Shown here: one piece after another, positions 9,796 to 17,560 of the stretch
How the letters are laid out: every line of letters starts with the position of its first letter
How positions within the stretch are numbered: position 1 is the first letter of the stretch
DNA from: Oscillospiraceae bacterium
Lineage (GTDB): Bacteria > Bacillota > Clostridia > Oscillospirales > SIG627
Direction of reading: 5' to 3'
NCBI GenBank assembly: GCA_034925865.1
Contig: JAYFRN010000027.1
Span: forward strand, 29,582-93,581
Length of the DNA stretch: 64,000 nt
Program-made: the position numbers and the translations under genes
Notes under the pieces: generated by a model
What the model was told of the DNA's origin: nothing
Seen by the model: only the letters and a program-made list of their open reading frames with translations
The model's database searches: none

Positions 9796-9863
9796 ATGTC
9801 TTCTGAACAATCAAAAACACATATGGCTGTAAGGAATATACGTAAAACATAATTGTTCAGAAG
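9796..9863 (-). repeat. Family B element remnant
   Basis: In the opposite orientation this matches the right end of the 253-bp family B element: ATGTCTTCTGAACAATCA, then AAACACATA and GTAAGGAA in the same order. Its two ends form an inverted repeat, CTTCTGAACAAT (9800-9811) and ATTGTTCAGAAG (9852-9863). It begins 4 bp after the exporter stop codon and abuts the terminator. Confidence 0.6.
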
Positions 9864-9903
9864 GGGCTGCAGCAAAACGAAATTTTTGCTACAGCCCCTT
9901 TTT
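9863..9903 (+). terminator. Rho-independent terminator of exporter operon
   Basis: A GGGGCTG.AGCAAAA stem pairs with TTTTGCT.CAGCCCC around a short loop and is followed by TTTTT. Confidence 0.85.
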
Positions 9904-10173
9904 AATATTATAAATGGTACGAATAAGGCGTAAAAAAAACGATTATTCACATTTGCAATCAAAAAAACACATATTTTAAAACATAACTCAAAACGAGATT
10001 ACTCCATTCGGTGTGTATTCATTTTATTTATCTTTTATAAGGACGCGTATCTTCTTTACTTAAAGTGTATGCCAAATAAACCCGCATGGCATAAACCGCG
10101 CGGGTTTTAATACGGGACCTATCTCTCTTACAGAGCAAGGAATAATTACCGCATTAATATTCTACATTAAATA
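9904..10173. other. Intergenic spacer with one hairpin
   Basis: No supportable gene. AAACCCGC (10078-10085) pairs with GCGGGTTT (10100-10107). This may terminate the minus-strand lipoprotein operon that ends at 10174, although the T-run is poor. Confidence 0.4.
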
Positions 10174-10722
10174 TTAATCAGCTTCTGTAAAAGTTATATG
10201 CTCCAGAATATAAGAATAATCAGAGCTCAAGCTGTCAAATGTGTCAGCGAGATCTCCTAAAGTAATAGCAGTGACTTTGTTGTTAAGCAAGAAATAAACA
10301 TATATATATTTCATCTCAAAGCTGCCGGCCTTGCAGGTGAACGATGTTTTGACAGCGTCTTTCCCGCCTATCTTTATGTACTCGTTTTCGCCGACTTTTT
10401 CAAAACCGGTAAACGTATTCCTGAATATTTCATTGGCTTCATCAACAATTCCGTCAAGAGTTTTTTTGCTGAAGGATTCTTCTTTTATTATTAGGCTTGC
10501 GGTATTTTTCATATACTGATGCTCCAGAACGGAGCCTTCAAGCTTATTCCAGCCTTCCGGCAGGGAAACAGCGATTTTTAAATTTGAATCTTCATTGCCG
10601 CTTGCAACGTCTCCGCCTGTTATCTGATCAGTGGGGTTTTCCTCTGTTTTTGCTTTCTCGCAGGAAAAAAAAGCACAGAAAATAATCAAAACAGATACTA
10701 TAATTAAAAATGTTCTTTTCAC
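10174..10722 (-). CDS. Predicted lipoprotein, PsbP/Mog1-like fold suspected
   Basis: A 182-residue protein with a lipoprotein signal peptide (hydrophobic stretch ending AFFSC) and a ~30-residue linker. A single domain follows with a PEGW motif and repeated aromatic beta strands, reminiscent of DUF1795/PsbP-like proteins. GTG at 10722 was chosen because AGAGGTG lies 6 nt upstream; an in-frame GTG at 10731 lies within that ribosome binding site. It is expected to be anchored on the outer face of the membrane. It lies 21 bp downstream of another lipoprotein gene in the same direction, so the two are probably co-transcribed. Function unknown. Confidence 0.7.
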   Translation of the reverse strand: MKRTFLIIVSVLIIFCAFFSCEKAKTEENPTDQITGGDVASGNEDSNLKIAVSLPEGWNKLEGSVLEHQYMKNTASLIIKEESFSKKTLDGIVDEANEIFRNTFTGFEKVGENEYIKIGGKDAVKTSFTCKAGSFEMKYIYVYFLLNNKVTAITLGDLADTFDSLSSDYSYILEHITFTEAD

Positions 10723-10743
10723 TGATTTCACCTCTTATATAAT

Positions 10744-11523
10744 TTAATCGTCGCATTGGGGAAGAACGACGTTTGCAAGACTGAATTCGGTGCAGACATA
10801 ATCGAATCCGCCGCGTTCTCCGTTTGCAGATGCCTCCACCGAATACTTAAGACATACTCCTGTGTCTTTATCTATATAGAATTCTATAGTCGATGAAACT
10901 CCCCAGTCGGCGGCATTAAGAACATATTTATCGCATGTGCGTCCGCATACTGTATCGGTGCCTTTACTTGAAAGATCATCCTCATAGTCCTGATAATACG
11001 ACATAAACGAAAATACAGCTTCCGCGGAGTTTTTTACTTCATCTTCAGTTAAAGTAATACCCTCTAATTTCGAGAATTTGCCGGTTTCTTCGTCCTTTGT
11101 GCACAACACATAACCGTCACCTTCCTTCAGATACATGAATTCGCCTCCGTCATTCAGCTCATAATAGTATCCGGTTTCATTCTTCTTTATAGAAACAACG
11201 GCTGTGCCTGTTTCTTCATTGTTTTCATAATATGTAAAATTGTATGTTACGGAATAATCGCTTCCGAGATGATCGGATATATATTCGTTATTGTAAGCAA
11301 ATTCGCTATCTTCGTCGTTTTCGCCATTCTGGAGTGTATCTTCTTCACCATCCTGATATGTAGCTTCTCCGTTATCCTGATGCGTGTTTTCATTGGTTAA
11401 AACGCCATTTTGATCATCATTGTCTTTTGTCTTTCCGCCTCCGAAATCAATTTTGAGAGCAGAGCATCCGGCAAACATTAAAACTATAGTAATGCAAAGT
11501 AAAGCAGCAAGCAATTTTTTCAT
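10744..11523 (-). CDS. Predicted lipoprotein with acidic linker, LolA-like domain suspected
   Basis: A 259-residue protein. The signal peptide ends LMFAGC, a lipobox. A low-complexity linker rich in Asp, Glu, Asn and Gln (~30-75) precedes a beta-rich domain. That domain contains VCGRTCDKYVL and EFYIDKDTGVCLKY, an arrangement seen in LolA-like proteins that measure or carry a substrate at the membrane surface. AGGAGAACACAC precedes the ATG, and a promoter lies just upstream. First gene of a two-lipoprotein operon. Function not known. Confidence 0.7.
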   Translation of the reverse strand: MKKLLAALLCITIVLMFAGCSALKIDFGGGKTKDNDDQNGVLTNENTHQDNGEATYQDGEEDTLQNGENDEDSEFAYNNEYISDHLGSDYSVTYNFTYYENNEETGTAVVSIKKNETGYYYELNDGGEFMYLKEGDGYVLCTKDEETGKFSKLEGITLTEDEVKNSAEAVFSFMSYYQDYEDDLSSKGTDTVCGRTCDKYVLNAADWGVSSTIEFYIDKDTGVCLKYSVEASANGERGGFDYVCTEFSLANVVLPQCDD

Positions 11524-11559
11524 GTGTGTTCTCCTAAAATATAGTTATATCACGCGCTG

Positions 11560-11588
11560 ATTATAAGACATTCAAACTGCTTTTTCAA
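11560..11588 (-). promoter_or_regulatory. Promoter of lipoprotein operon
   Basis: Read on the minus strand: TTGAAA (11588-11583), 17 bp, TATAAT (11565-11560), 36 bp before the ATG at 11523. Confidence 0.7.
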
Positions 11589-11794
11589 TTCAATAATTAT
11601 AATGAGCCGTTCAAATCGCATAATTAGAACTAATGATATGTGTGTTCAGAGCGGCTTTTTGGCCTGATCGGTAGACTTCTACAGTTCTGTGGGTACAGCA
11701 ACATAGGACGCCCAAAAACATGCCATAAAATATATGCTGTATCATTCGCCGCCCGAAACAATGGTTTAATATTACGATGAATGCGGCTTCTTAT

Positions 11795-11881
11795 TAGATA
11801 AAATGTTATACAAGAGAGAAAAGCCCATATACCAGAGCTTTTCTCTTATAAAGCTGTAATTAATAAATCATTTTTTAATAA
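11795..11881 (+). repeat. Family A palindromic repeat, left arm degraded
   Basis: The central hairpin AGAGAGAAAAGCCCATATAC / CAGAGCTTTTCTCTTAT is intact and the right arm (AAGCTGTAATTAATAAAT) is recognisable; the left arm is poor. It lies just downstream of the LysM-CAP gene stop. Between 11589 and 11795 nothing else was recognised. Confidence 0.7.
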
Positions 11882-11887
11882 GCCGTT

Positions 11888-12499
11888 TTAACCGATGAAC
11901 ATTTGTGTCCAGTAAGATCCATCCGCAACATATCCGACACCTATCTCAGTAAACGAAGCGTTCAGAATATTCGCACGGTGTCCGCTCGAATTCATCCAGC
12001 CGTCAACCACGGCTTGAGGTGTTTTATATCCCTGAGCGATATTTTCTCCGGCTGTCCTGAATGAAATTCCGAAGTTCCTGATCATATCGAAAGGAGATCC
12101 GTAAGTCGGGCTTGTGTGTGAAAAATACTTTTTATCGTGCATATCCTGAGATTTATACCTCGCGACTCTTGACAGCTGCCAGTTTGCGGTCAGCTTTGCC
12201 AAGCCGTTTTTAACGCGTATCTGATTTACAAGATCGATCACCTGCTGTTCATATGATGTCGTCTGGGTGTTTGTCAGCGGCACATATACCTTGTCGCCGG
12301 GGTATATCAGATTAGGATTTTTAAACTGCGGGTTTGCTGATATGATCTCGCTTAATCCGACTTGATATCTCACAGATATTTTCCAAAGGCTGTCACCGCG
12401 AACTACCGTATACGTTACGGTTTCGGCGCCCACACAGAAAACGGTTGTGAATGAAGCCAGTATGAGAAAGACCGCAAATAATATTAATTTCTTCTTCAT
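11888..12499 (-). CDS. Secreted LysM-CAP domain protein (YkwD/SafA-like)
   Basis: A 203-residue protein with a Sec signal peptide ending ~VGA at 25. A LysM domain follows (28-76; YTVVRGDSLWKISVRYQ and PGDKVYVP), then a CAP/SCP domain (~84-203; SRVARYKSQDM, YFSHTSP, GENIAQG, WMNSSGHRANILN.SFTEIGVG). LysM binds peptidoglycan. CAP proteins of this kind are common in the envelope and spore coat of Firmicutes, with no settled biochemical activity. Family A repeats lie on both sides. Spore or wall association is inferred from the domains only. Confidence 0.9.
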   Translation of the reverse strand: MKKKLILFAVFLILASFTTVFCVGAETVTYTVVRGDSLWKISVRYQVGLSEIISANPQFKNPNLIYPGDKVYVPLTNTQTTSYEQQVIDLVNQIRVKNGLAKLTANWQLSRVARYKSQDMHDKKYFSHTSPTYGSPFDMIRNFGISFRTAGENIAQGYKTPQAVVDGWMNSSGHRANILNASFTEIGVGYVADGSYWTQMFIG

Positions 12500-12608
12500 T
12501 TATATAAGTCATGCCTTTCCGCCGAACCGCATACTTTTTGACGGTTTCGGCTTGAAAAAAATGCGGTTTCAAACTTTTTTACTTTTATGGTTTATTATTA
12601 ATGCGTTA

Positions 12609-12708
12609 TTGTTAAACAGTAATTTGAATAATATTTTTAATAGAGAAAAGCCCATATGTATGAGCTTATTTCTCTTTAAACGGTAATTACTTTATGCCTT
12701 GTTAATAA
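12609..12708 (+). repeat. Family A palindromic repeat
   Basis: A copy of ~100 bp with left arm TTGTTAAACAG, hairpin AGAGAAAAGCCCATATG / ATGAGCTTATTTCTCTTT, and right arm ACGGTAATTAC.TTATGCC.TGTTAATAA. It lies in the spacer between the divergent LysM-CAP and LytTR genes. Confidence 0.8.
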
Positions 12709-12873
12709 ATTGCGCATTATTTATAAAAGCCTGTCATAATTATCTGCAGTAATGACGATAAATATACTCCTGTAATATTTAACAGCATTTCATAATAACG
12801 CATTTAAATACAATGAATATCAAATCAATTAATGTAAATCGAGCGGTAATATATGCAAAGTGTTCGCAATTCA

Positions 12874-12901
12874 TTGACTTGCTTTTGAATATAAATATAA
12901 T
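12874..12901 (+). promoter_or_regulatory. Sigma-A promoter of LytTR gene
   Basis: TTGACT (12874-12879), 16 bp, TATAAT (12896-12901). The leader would be about 33 nt. Confidence 0.8.
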
Positions 12902-12940
12902 AATAGTATAGCGTTGATTCACTGCATCAAGGAGGATCAA

Positions 12941-13387
12941 ATGAACGTCAAATTGCTTGTGAGTTCTAAAAATTATAAAGAACTTGAGAAATATCTCAAG
13001 GAAAAAGGAATTCAAGTTGACGATGATGCCGAATTTATATTATCGGAATCGAAAAAGGCAATTGATAGCCTAATCGGCAAAAACAACGGAATTATCTACC
13101 GTATAGAAACAGAAGATATTATTTATATCGAAAGCTTTGGGCACGATGTCATATTACATACAAAAGATCAAAGCTTCAATCTGTCTGAAAGGCTCTATAT
13201 TCTGGAAAATCTACTTGATCCTGTAAAATTCATACGAATAAGTAATTCTGTCATTATCTCCAAGAATAAAATCGTTAAGATCACTCCGACATTCTCATCC
13301 AAATTTATCTTAACTCTTGCAGACGGGAGCAATGTTGATGTCACGCGCAGTTATTACTGCTTTTTTAAAGAACATATCGGTATATAA
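12941..13387 (+). CDS. LytTR-domain transcriptional regulator
   Basis: A 148-residue protein with no receiver domain. Residues ~1-45 are a short N-terminal region. From ~50 to 148 it is a LytTR DNA-binding domain (IIYRIETEDIIYIESFGHDVILHT, then FIRISNSVIISKNKIVKI and LADGSNVDVTRSYY). The ATG at 12941 follows AAGGAGG by 6 nt. Stand-alone LytTR regulators in Firmicutes are usually paired with a membrane protein that controls them, and the next gene, 12 bp downstream, encodes one. Confidence 0.85.
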   Translation: MNVKLLVSSKNYKELEKYLKEKGIQVDDDAEFILSESKKAIDSLIGKNNGIIYRIETEDIIYIESFGHDVILHTKDQSFNLSERLYILENLLDPVKFIRISNSVIISKNKIVKITPTFSSKFILTLADGSNVDVTRSYYCFFKEHIGI

Positions 13388-13399
13388 GGAGTATTTATC

Positions 13400-14074
13400 A
13401 TGTCGAATATTATAACTGCCTGTTTAATATTATTCGCTGTCATCCCTGTCGCTTCTGTAATATATTACTTAATTTATAAAATTGCCATAAACAGAGCGCT
13501 TATCGGGGCAGAAAACCACAGCCGGCGTCTGCCTTCCCCGCTTGCTTTTTTTGTCGCCGCCGTGATGATCGCCTTTTTAATATTGAGCGCTGTATTTATA
13601 ATTTCAAAAATCAAAAGCGACAATATAAATGTCAATGAAAACAAATCATATTTTAATTTCACTCAAGTGCTAAAAAACAATGAGGATAATTACGGAAATA
13701 TTTATTCGGTAGATTACAACATCGGATATGACAAAAAAACTGAGAAATCAGGAGATATTACCTTCACATATTTTATAAGCAAATCTCCATATGATACTTA
13801 TCATCCGACATTTATTGTTTTTGCCGAATACAATGGGGACAAAAATATACATCACAGCGGACTGAACGGGACATTTTATAATGTAGACAATAAATTGATC
13901 GGCGGTTATGGTTGTTCCGGAGGAAATGGCGACAATTTAATCTGCATTATCGGAGATGCAACCGACGATTGTATTTTTGAATTCACCGCGGCTTTTTCTG
14001 CTACTAATAAAAAGGAGGAAAATCTGAAGGATGCTGATGTCTGTGAAACATTGCGGTTCTGTATCGGTAATTAG
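13400..14074 (+). CDS. Unknown membrane-anchored protein, likely LytTR partner
   Basis: A 224-residue protein. Two hydrophobic segments (~5-25 and ~48-70) are joined by a basic loop. A ~150-residue polar, aromatic-rich domain follows that is predicted to lie outside the cell. It has Cys at GYGCSGG, LICIIG and DDCIFEF. I do not recognise the family. The AAGGAG site and the close spacing to the LytTR gene argue for an operon and perhaps a regulatory pair, by analogy with other LytTR-membrane protein pairs. Confidence 0.65.
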   Translation: MSNIITACLILFAVIPVASVIYYLIYKIAINRALIGAENHSRRLPSPLAFFVAAVMIAFLILSAVFIISKIKSDNINVNENKSYFNFTQVLKNNEDNYGNIYSVDYNIGYDKKTEKSGDITFTYFISKSPYDTYHPTFIVFAEYNGDKNIHHSGLNGTFYNVDNKLIGGYGCSGGNGDNLICIIGDATDDCIFEFTAAFSATNKKEENLKDADVCETLRFCIGN

Positions 14075-14080
14075 TACTTT

Positions 14081-14180
14081 TTGTTATCTCAGCATTTAAA
14101 TAACTACAGTTAAAGAGAGAAAAACCTCTGGTATATGGGCTTTTCTCTCTAATAAAACAAAGCTTATTTAACGCTACAAC
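14081..14180 (-). repeat. Family A palindromic repeat, reverse orientation
   Basis: The reverse complement of the consensus: TCTCAGCATTTAAATAACTA arm, hairpin AGAGAGAAAAACCTCTGG / TATATGGGCTTTTCTCTCTA, then AAAACAAAGCTTATTTAA. It lies between convergent genes. The remaining spacer to 14382 holds nothing recognised. Confidence 0.8.
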
Positions 14181-14382
14181 GAACGATAGAGATTATACGG
14201 AACATTACTAACAAATCAACTTCGTAACAAGCCAAAAATCCACGTAACCCATTGCATTAAAAAGCATTTCATTAGGAACGTGCTTTTAAGGATAAAAAGA
14301 ATTTGTACATACAAATTCCTGCTTGATAATGTGTGAGACATATAATAAAATTGAACTGAATTTTATCTGCGACTTACTTAAC

Positions 14383-15006
14383 TCATTTACAATCTCCAAG
14401 TAAAATATTTTTTATATTTATGTTTATCTCATCTTCACTAATATTCTTTGATATTAGAGGTTGTATTACTTCACGGCTTTCCCTTGTGTGCGGAAGTGTA
14501 GACGCAAGTAAATTGGCCTTTTCAGTCTTTCCACACTTTAAATATAAAAAACAGAGTATAGCACGAGATGTTGATTTTTGCTTTTCATTAACAGAAATCG
14601 GAAGGCCCTTCTCCATTAAATCTATAGCTTCTTCAGTCTTTCCTTGTAATGCCAGTACTCCTGACAGACCAAGAATCATACCCGGTTTATTCGGATAAAT
14701 TAGTAATGCATCGCGATAAACCTGCTCTGCTGATTGATAATCACCGCTTTGCTGAAACTCATTTGCAGTTTTATGGATATTATAACGTGTTTTTTCTGCA
14801 CGAATCGTATCCATACCAACAAGTATGTCAATACTTGTTTCAAATATATTTGCCAAAGCCGGTAAAAAAGTAATGTCCGGATAGCAATCGCCTCTCTCCC
14901 ACTTTGAAACGCTCTGTGGGGTAATATTGAGGTATTCAGCAACATCCTCTTGAGTTAGGTTTTTTAAAATGCGATATCTCTTTAAATTTTCAGATAAATA
15001 TAACAT
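14383..15006 (-). CDS. XRE-family regulator with TPR-like C-terminus
   Basis: A 207-residue protein. An N-terminal helix-turn-helix (~5-60; LTQEDVAEYLNITPQSVSKWERGDCYPDITFLPALANIFE) is followed by helical repeats (~80-180; GDYQSAEQVYRDALLIYP). Such proteins are cytoplasmic DNA-binding regulators, often sensing a peptide or protein through the repeats. ATG 15006 was chosen because TAAGGAG stands 8 nt upstream; an in-frame codon at 15033 lacks one. The target is unknown. Confidence 0.85.
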   Translation of the reverse strand: MLYLSENLKRYRILKNLTQEDVAEYLNITPQSVSKWERGDCYPDITFLPALANIFETSIDILVGMDTIRAEKTRYNIHKTANEFQQSGDYQSAEQVYRDALLIYPNKPGMILGLSGVLALQGKTEEAIDLMEKGLPISVNEKQKSTSRAILCFLYLKCGKTEKANLLASTLPHTRESREVIQPLISKNISEDEININIKNILLGDCK

Positions 15007-15037
15007 GGTAATTCTCCTTACGGTTTTGATCACCTAT

Positions 15038-15065
15038 ATATTATCACAAACAAGTATATTTTCAA
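15038..15065 (-). promoter_or_regulatory. Promoter of XRE gene
   Basis: On the minus strand: TTGAAA (15065-15060), 16 bp, TAATAT (15043-15038), 31 bp before the ATG. Confidence 0.6.
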
Positions 15066-15100
15066 TGACGCATCAGTTGTTATTAATTTCAACCCAATAA

Positions 15101-15142
15101 CAGAGCACGCCGAAAGACCAATACTTCTTTCGGCGTGCTCTG
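15101..15142 (-). terminator. 17-bp perfect hairpin downstream of sigma operon
   Basis: CAGAGCACGCCGAAAGA (15101-15117) pairs perfectly with 15126-15142 around an 8-nt loop. It lies 49 bp downstream of the membrane partner gene of the sigma factor. No good T-run follows on either strand, so termination is likely but not certain. Confidence 0.6.
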
Positions 15143-15191
15143 ATTCGTCCTTAGGAACGCATCGCATTTGAAGTGTTTTTTTGTGCGTTAA

Positions 15192-16691
15192 TTATCTTCT
15201 GAAAGCGACGACTTCGTCTGTCCTTTCCATGCTGAGAATTTTCCCTGTATTATCAAACTCATAACGGTAAACATAGCTTGCTCCGCCTATTGTAAACGAG
15301 CTTGTCATCGGAGAGAAAAATGTGTCTGTTATGTTTTCCACACTCCAAATCAAATTCCCTTCATCGCTTATTGACAAAGCGGCGCCGAGGGAGCCTTTAG
15401 CAGAGTAAAATTCACGGGGGACGCCGCTTTCAATATCGCATTCAAGCAATACGGCAGTGAAATTATCCCGGACACGCTTCGTCAGCTCATCGTTAGGGAT
15501 ATTCAAATAATTATTGTCAAAGATATAATTCAGCACCGCCGCAATATCATACCGTCCTCCGGCTGTACCTTTACCTTCATTCAGCTTCGGCACAGAATAA
15601 GCGCTCAGATATACACTGCCGCCATATTCAATCATTCCGGTAATAAAATATTCATTATCGTCGGACGAATATGTGAAAGAATCCGAAAGAGAGCCGTCAG
15701 GATTTACTTTCATCATAATATTTCCGGTTTCATTATTATTCAGTAATATCAAATATCCGTCGCCGAGCTTTACCGCCGACTTTATTGCGGAGTTTCCAAT
15801 TTCATTTTCTTTGAAACTGATAACAGATCCATTCATATCGAGCTTTGAAAAGCATATGGATTTAAAATCGCAGCGGCTGAATACAGTTATCCTGTCGCCT
15901 TCATAAATCACACTCTCGATATATTCGTTTTTTTGCGCGTTTGTAAGGGCTTTTTCCCAAAGGACTTTTCCGTCGGAATCAACCAACGCGATAAATCCGT
16001 TCGTTTTCTGTGCCGAAGAATACGTAAGATTTTGTCCAAACGCGATCGTTTTGCCGTCCGCATCAACGCATTTTCCATCCACATAAAATCCAAGCTCAGT
16101 TTTCCATACTTCACGTCCGTCGACATATTTGGTCAATATTGTTTTATCGAATACATCAAATCCGAGAACGGAATCAAATTTATTGATCTCCTCGCTTTTA
16201 TATTCTATTCCTTTCCCGGTTTGCGGGGTGATGATATAATAGCCGTTGTTTTTATAATTCCAAAGATTCTCCAGATCCTCTGGCGTGGGATCTTCTCTGA
16301 ATATTTCATGTCCGCCGACGTTTTTTTCAATTACTTCCGCGGTTTTGCCGTAAACGAATTTTCCGGTGGAAATATCGCGGTATACATTCTTGATATCGCT
16401 TCTCGTAAGCCCGTCCGCGTTCAGATTGTTTTCATTGAAAAACGCGACAGCCGCATTATATTCCCTTTCCTCCGCCGCCGCTGTCAATACGGAAACACCT
16501 CCGATAACAAACGTCAGAACAAGAGCTGCCAATATCGCGGCGCGGAGCCTGAATTTTCTTTTTATGGGCGCCGTATATTGCACCTCGGGTGTTTTCAATG
16601 CTTCCGGGCAAAATGACAGAATTTTATCTTTGTCCGGCATTGGAATACTGTCAAGCTTTTGTACGATGGTTTTGATCTTTTTGGTTTTCAT
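15192..16691 (-). CDS. Membrane-anchored partner (putative anti-sigma factor) of ECF sigma
   Basis: A 499-residue protein. Residues 1-47 are cytoplasmic and basic, ~49-72 is a single membrane segment, and ~75-499 is a large predicted extracellular region. That region has repeated motifs of the type GFIALVDSDGKVLWEKAL and GYLILLNNNETGNIMMKVNPDGSL, suggesting propeller-like blades. It starts 16 bp after the ECF sigma gene behind GGGAGGG. Position and topology fit an anti-sigma factor or co-regulator that senses the envelope. No zinc anti-sigma motif is visible, so the role is inferred. Confidence 0.7.
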   Translation of the reverse strand: MKTKKIKTIVQKLDSIPMPDKDKILSFCPEALKTPEVQYTAPIKRKFRLRAAILAALVLTFVIGGVSVLTAAAEEREYNAAVAFFNENNLNADGLTRSDIKNVYRDISTGKFVYGKTAEVIEKNVGGHEIFREDPTPEDLENLWNYKNNGYYIITPQTGKGIEYKSEEINKFDSVLGFDVFDKTILTKYVDGREVWKTELGFYVDGKCVDADGKTIAFGQNLTYSSAQKTNGFIALVDSDGKVLWEKALTNAQKNEYIESVIYEGDRITVFSRCDFKSICFSKLDMNGSVISFKENEIGNSAIKSAVKLGDGYLILLNNNETGNIMMKVNPDGSLSDSFTYSSDDNEYFITGMIEYGGSVYLSAYSVPKLNEGKGTAGGRYDIAAVLNYIFDNNYLNIPNDELTKRVRDNFTAVLLECDIESGVPREFYSAKGSLGAALSISDEGNLIWSVENITDTFFSPMTSSFTIGGASYVYRYEFDNTGKILSMERTDEVVAFRR

Positions 16692-16707
16692 TTCTGTTCC
16701 CTCCCGC

Positions 16708-17256
16708 TCACTTATATTCGGCTCTGAGTTTCTTGAGGGCGCGCTGGTATCTTTTTTGCGCCGCGGAAACGGTAAAAGACATTATTCCGGCAATTTCCTT
16801 ATATGACAAGCCGGCATATAATCTGAATATCACAATCTGTTTATCGTCTTCATCAAGAGAACCCAGAATTTCAAACACTTCAAGGCTTGCTGCTTGCGCG
16901 TTGTCTTCCGATATATCGATTTCGTTTAATTCGTCCAATGGAATATCTGATTTTCTTTTTCTGACGACGTCAATCGATAGATGGCGGGTCATGGCGAGAA
17001 TCCATGCCTTCGGATTGCTTCCCTGCCGGTATGTATCAGAATATTTGTATATTTCTATCATGGTATCCTGAAGGACATCCTCCGCGTCATGGTAATCTTT
17101 CAGGATTGCGTAAGCGACGGAAAAAATCATTCTTGACATACAATCATATATTACGGAAAGAGCCGTACTGTCGCCCTTCGAAAAATCAGCGATCGCTTTA
17201 TCACATGTTTTTTCCATATTGCTTCCGATCCCGCTGCCGCCGAAGCCAAAACGCAT
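16708..17256 (-). CDS. ECF-type RNA polymerase sigma factor
   Basis: A 182-residue sigma-70 family protein with region 2 (~45-105; Y..M...AY.ILKDYHDAEDVLQDTMIEIYKY and NPKAWILAMTRHLSID) and region 4 (~125-178; LDEDDKQIVIFRLYAGLSYKEIAGIM, then RYQRALKKLR). It has no region 1 or 3, which is typical of ECF factors. ATG 17256 was chosen because AGGAGGT lies 9 nt upstream. A membrane protein gene follows directly and probably controls it. Confidence 0.9.
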   Translation of the reverse strand: MRFGFGGSGIGSNMEKTCDKAIADFSKGDSTALSVIYDCMSRMIFSVAYAILKDYHDAEDVLQDTMIEIYKYSDTYRQGSNPKAWILAMTRHLSIDVVRKRKSDIPLDELNEIDISEDNAQAASLEVFEILGSLDEDDKQIVIFRLYAGLSYKEIAGIMSFTVSAAQKRYQRALKKLRAEYK

Positions 17257-17341
17257 CAAGTATTCACCTCCTCGTGTTCACTCTATTATATATAGCGTTT
17301 CATGATGCCGGTTTCGGACATATATGCAAATTTTTTATACA

Positions 17342-17503
17342 TTACTTCAGAAACTCTTTTAACAAAAGAGAATATATGCGAGAGGATTCGCCCCAGGGAT
17401 GATATCCAGTTCCGATATAAGCAAATCCGTATTTTTCATAATATCCGATATGATCTGTGTAGACAAATAGCCGTGAAAACCCGAAAGCAGAGAGATATGA
17501 TTT
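17342..17503 (-). pseudogene. C-terminal fragment of a GNAT acetyltransferase
   Basis: A minus-strand frame of ~53 codons without a start reads ...FSRLFVYTDHIGYYEKYGFAY then GTGYHPWGESSRIYS and ends in TAA. This is the typical C-terminal GNAT segment (fourth strand, YEKYGF, final strand). A TGA precedes it and the N-terminal acetyl-CoA-binding part is absent. It lies between the sigma factor gene and an intact GNAT gene. Confidence 0.7.
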
Positions 17504-17560
17504 TCATTTTACTGACTTCCGGTAAATTTATTTTATTATATTACAGGTTATTTTCGCCTT

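Noticed and set aside
11795-14180. Closely spaced A repeats considered as a CRISPR or tandem array
   Set aside because: Spacing is irregular, orientations differ, and genes lie between copies. They are dispersed palindromic repeats.
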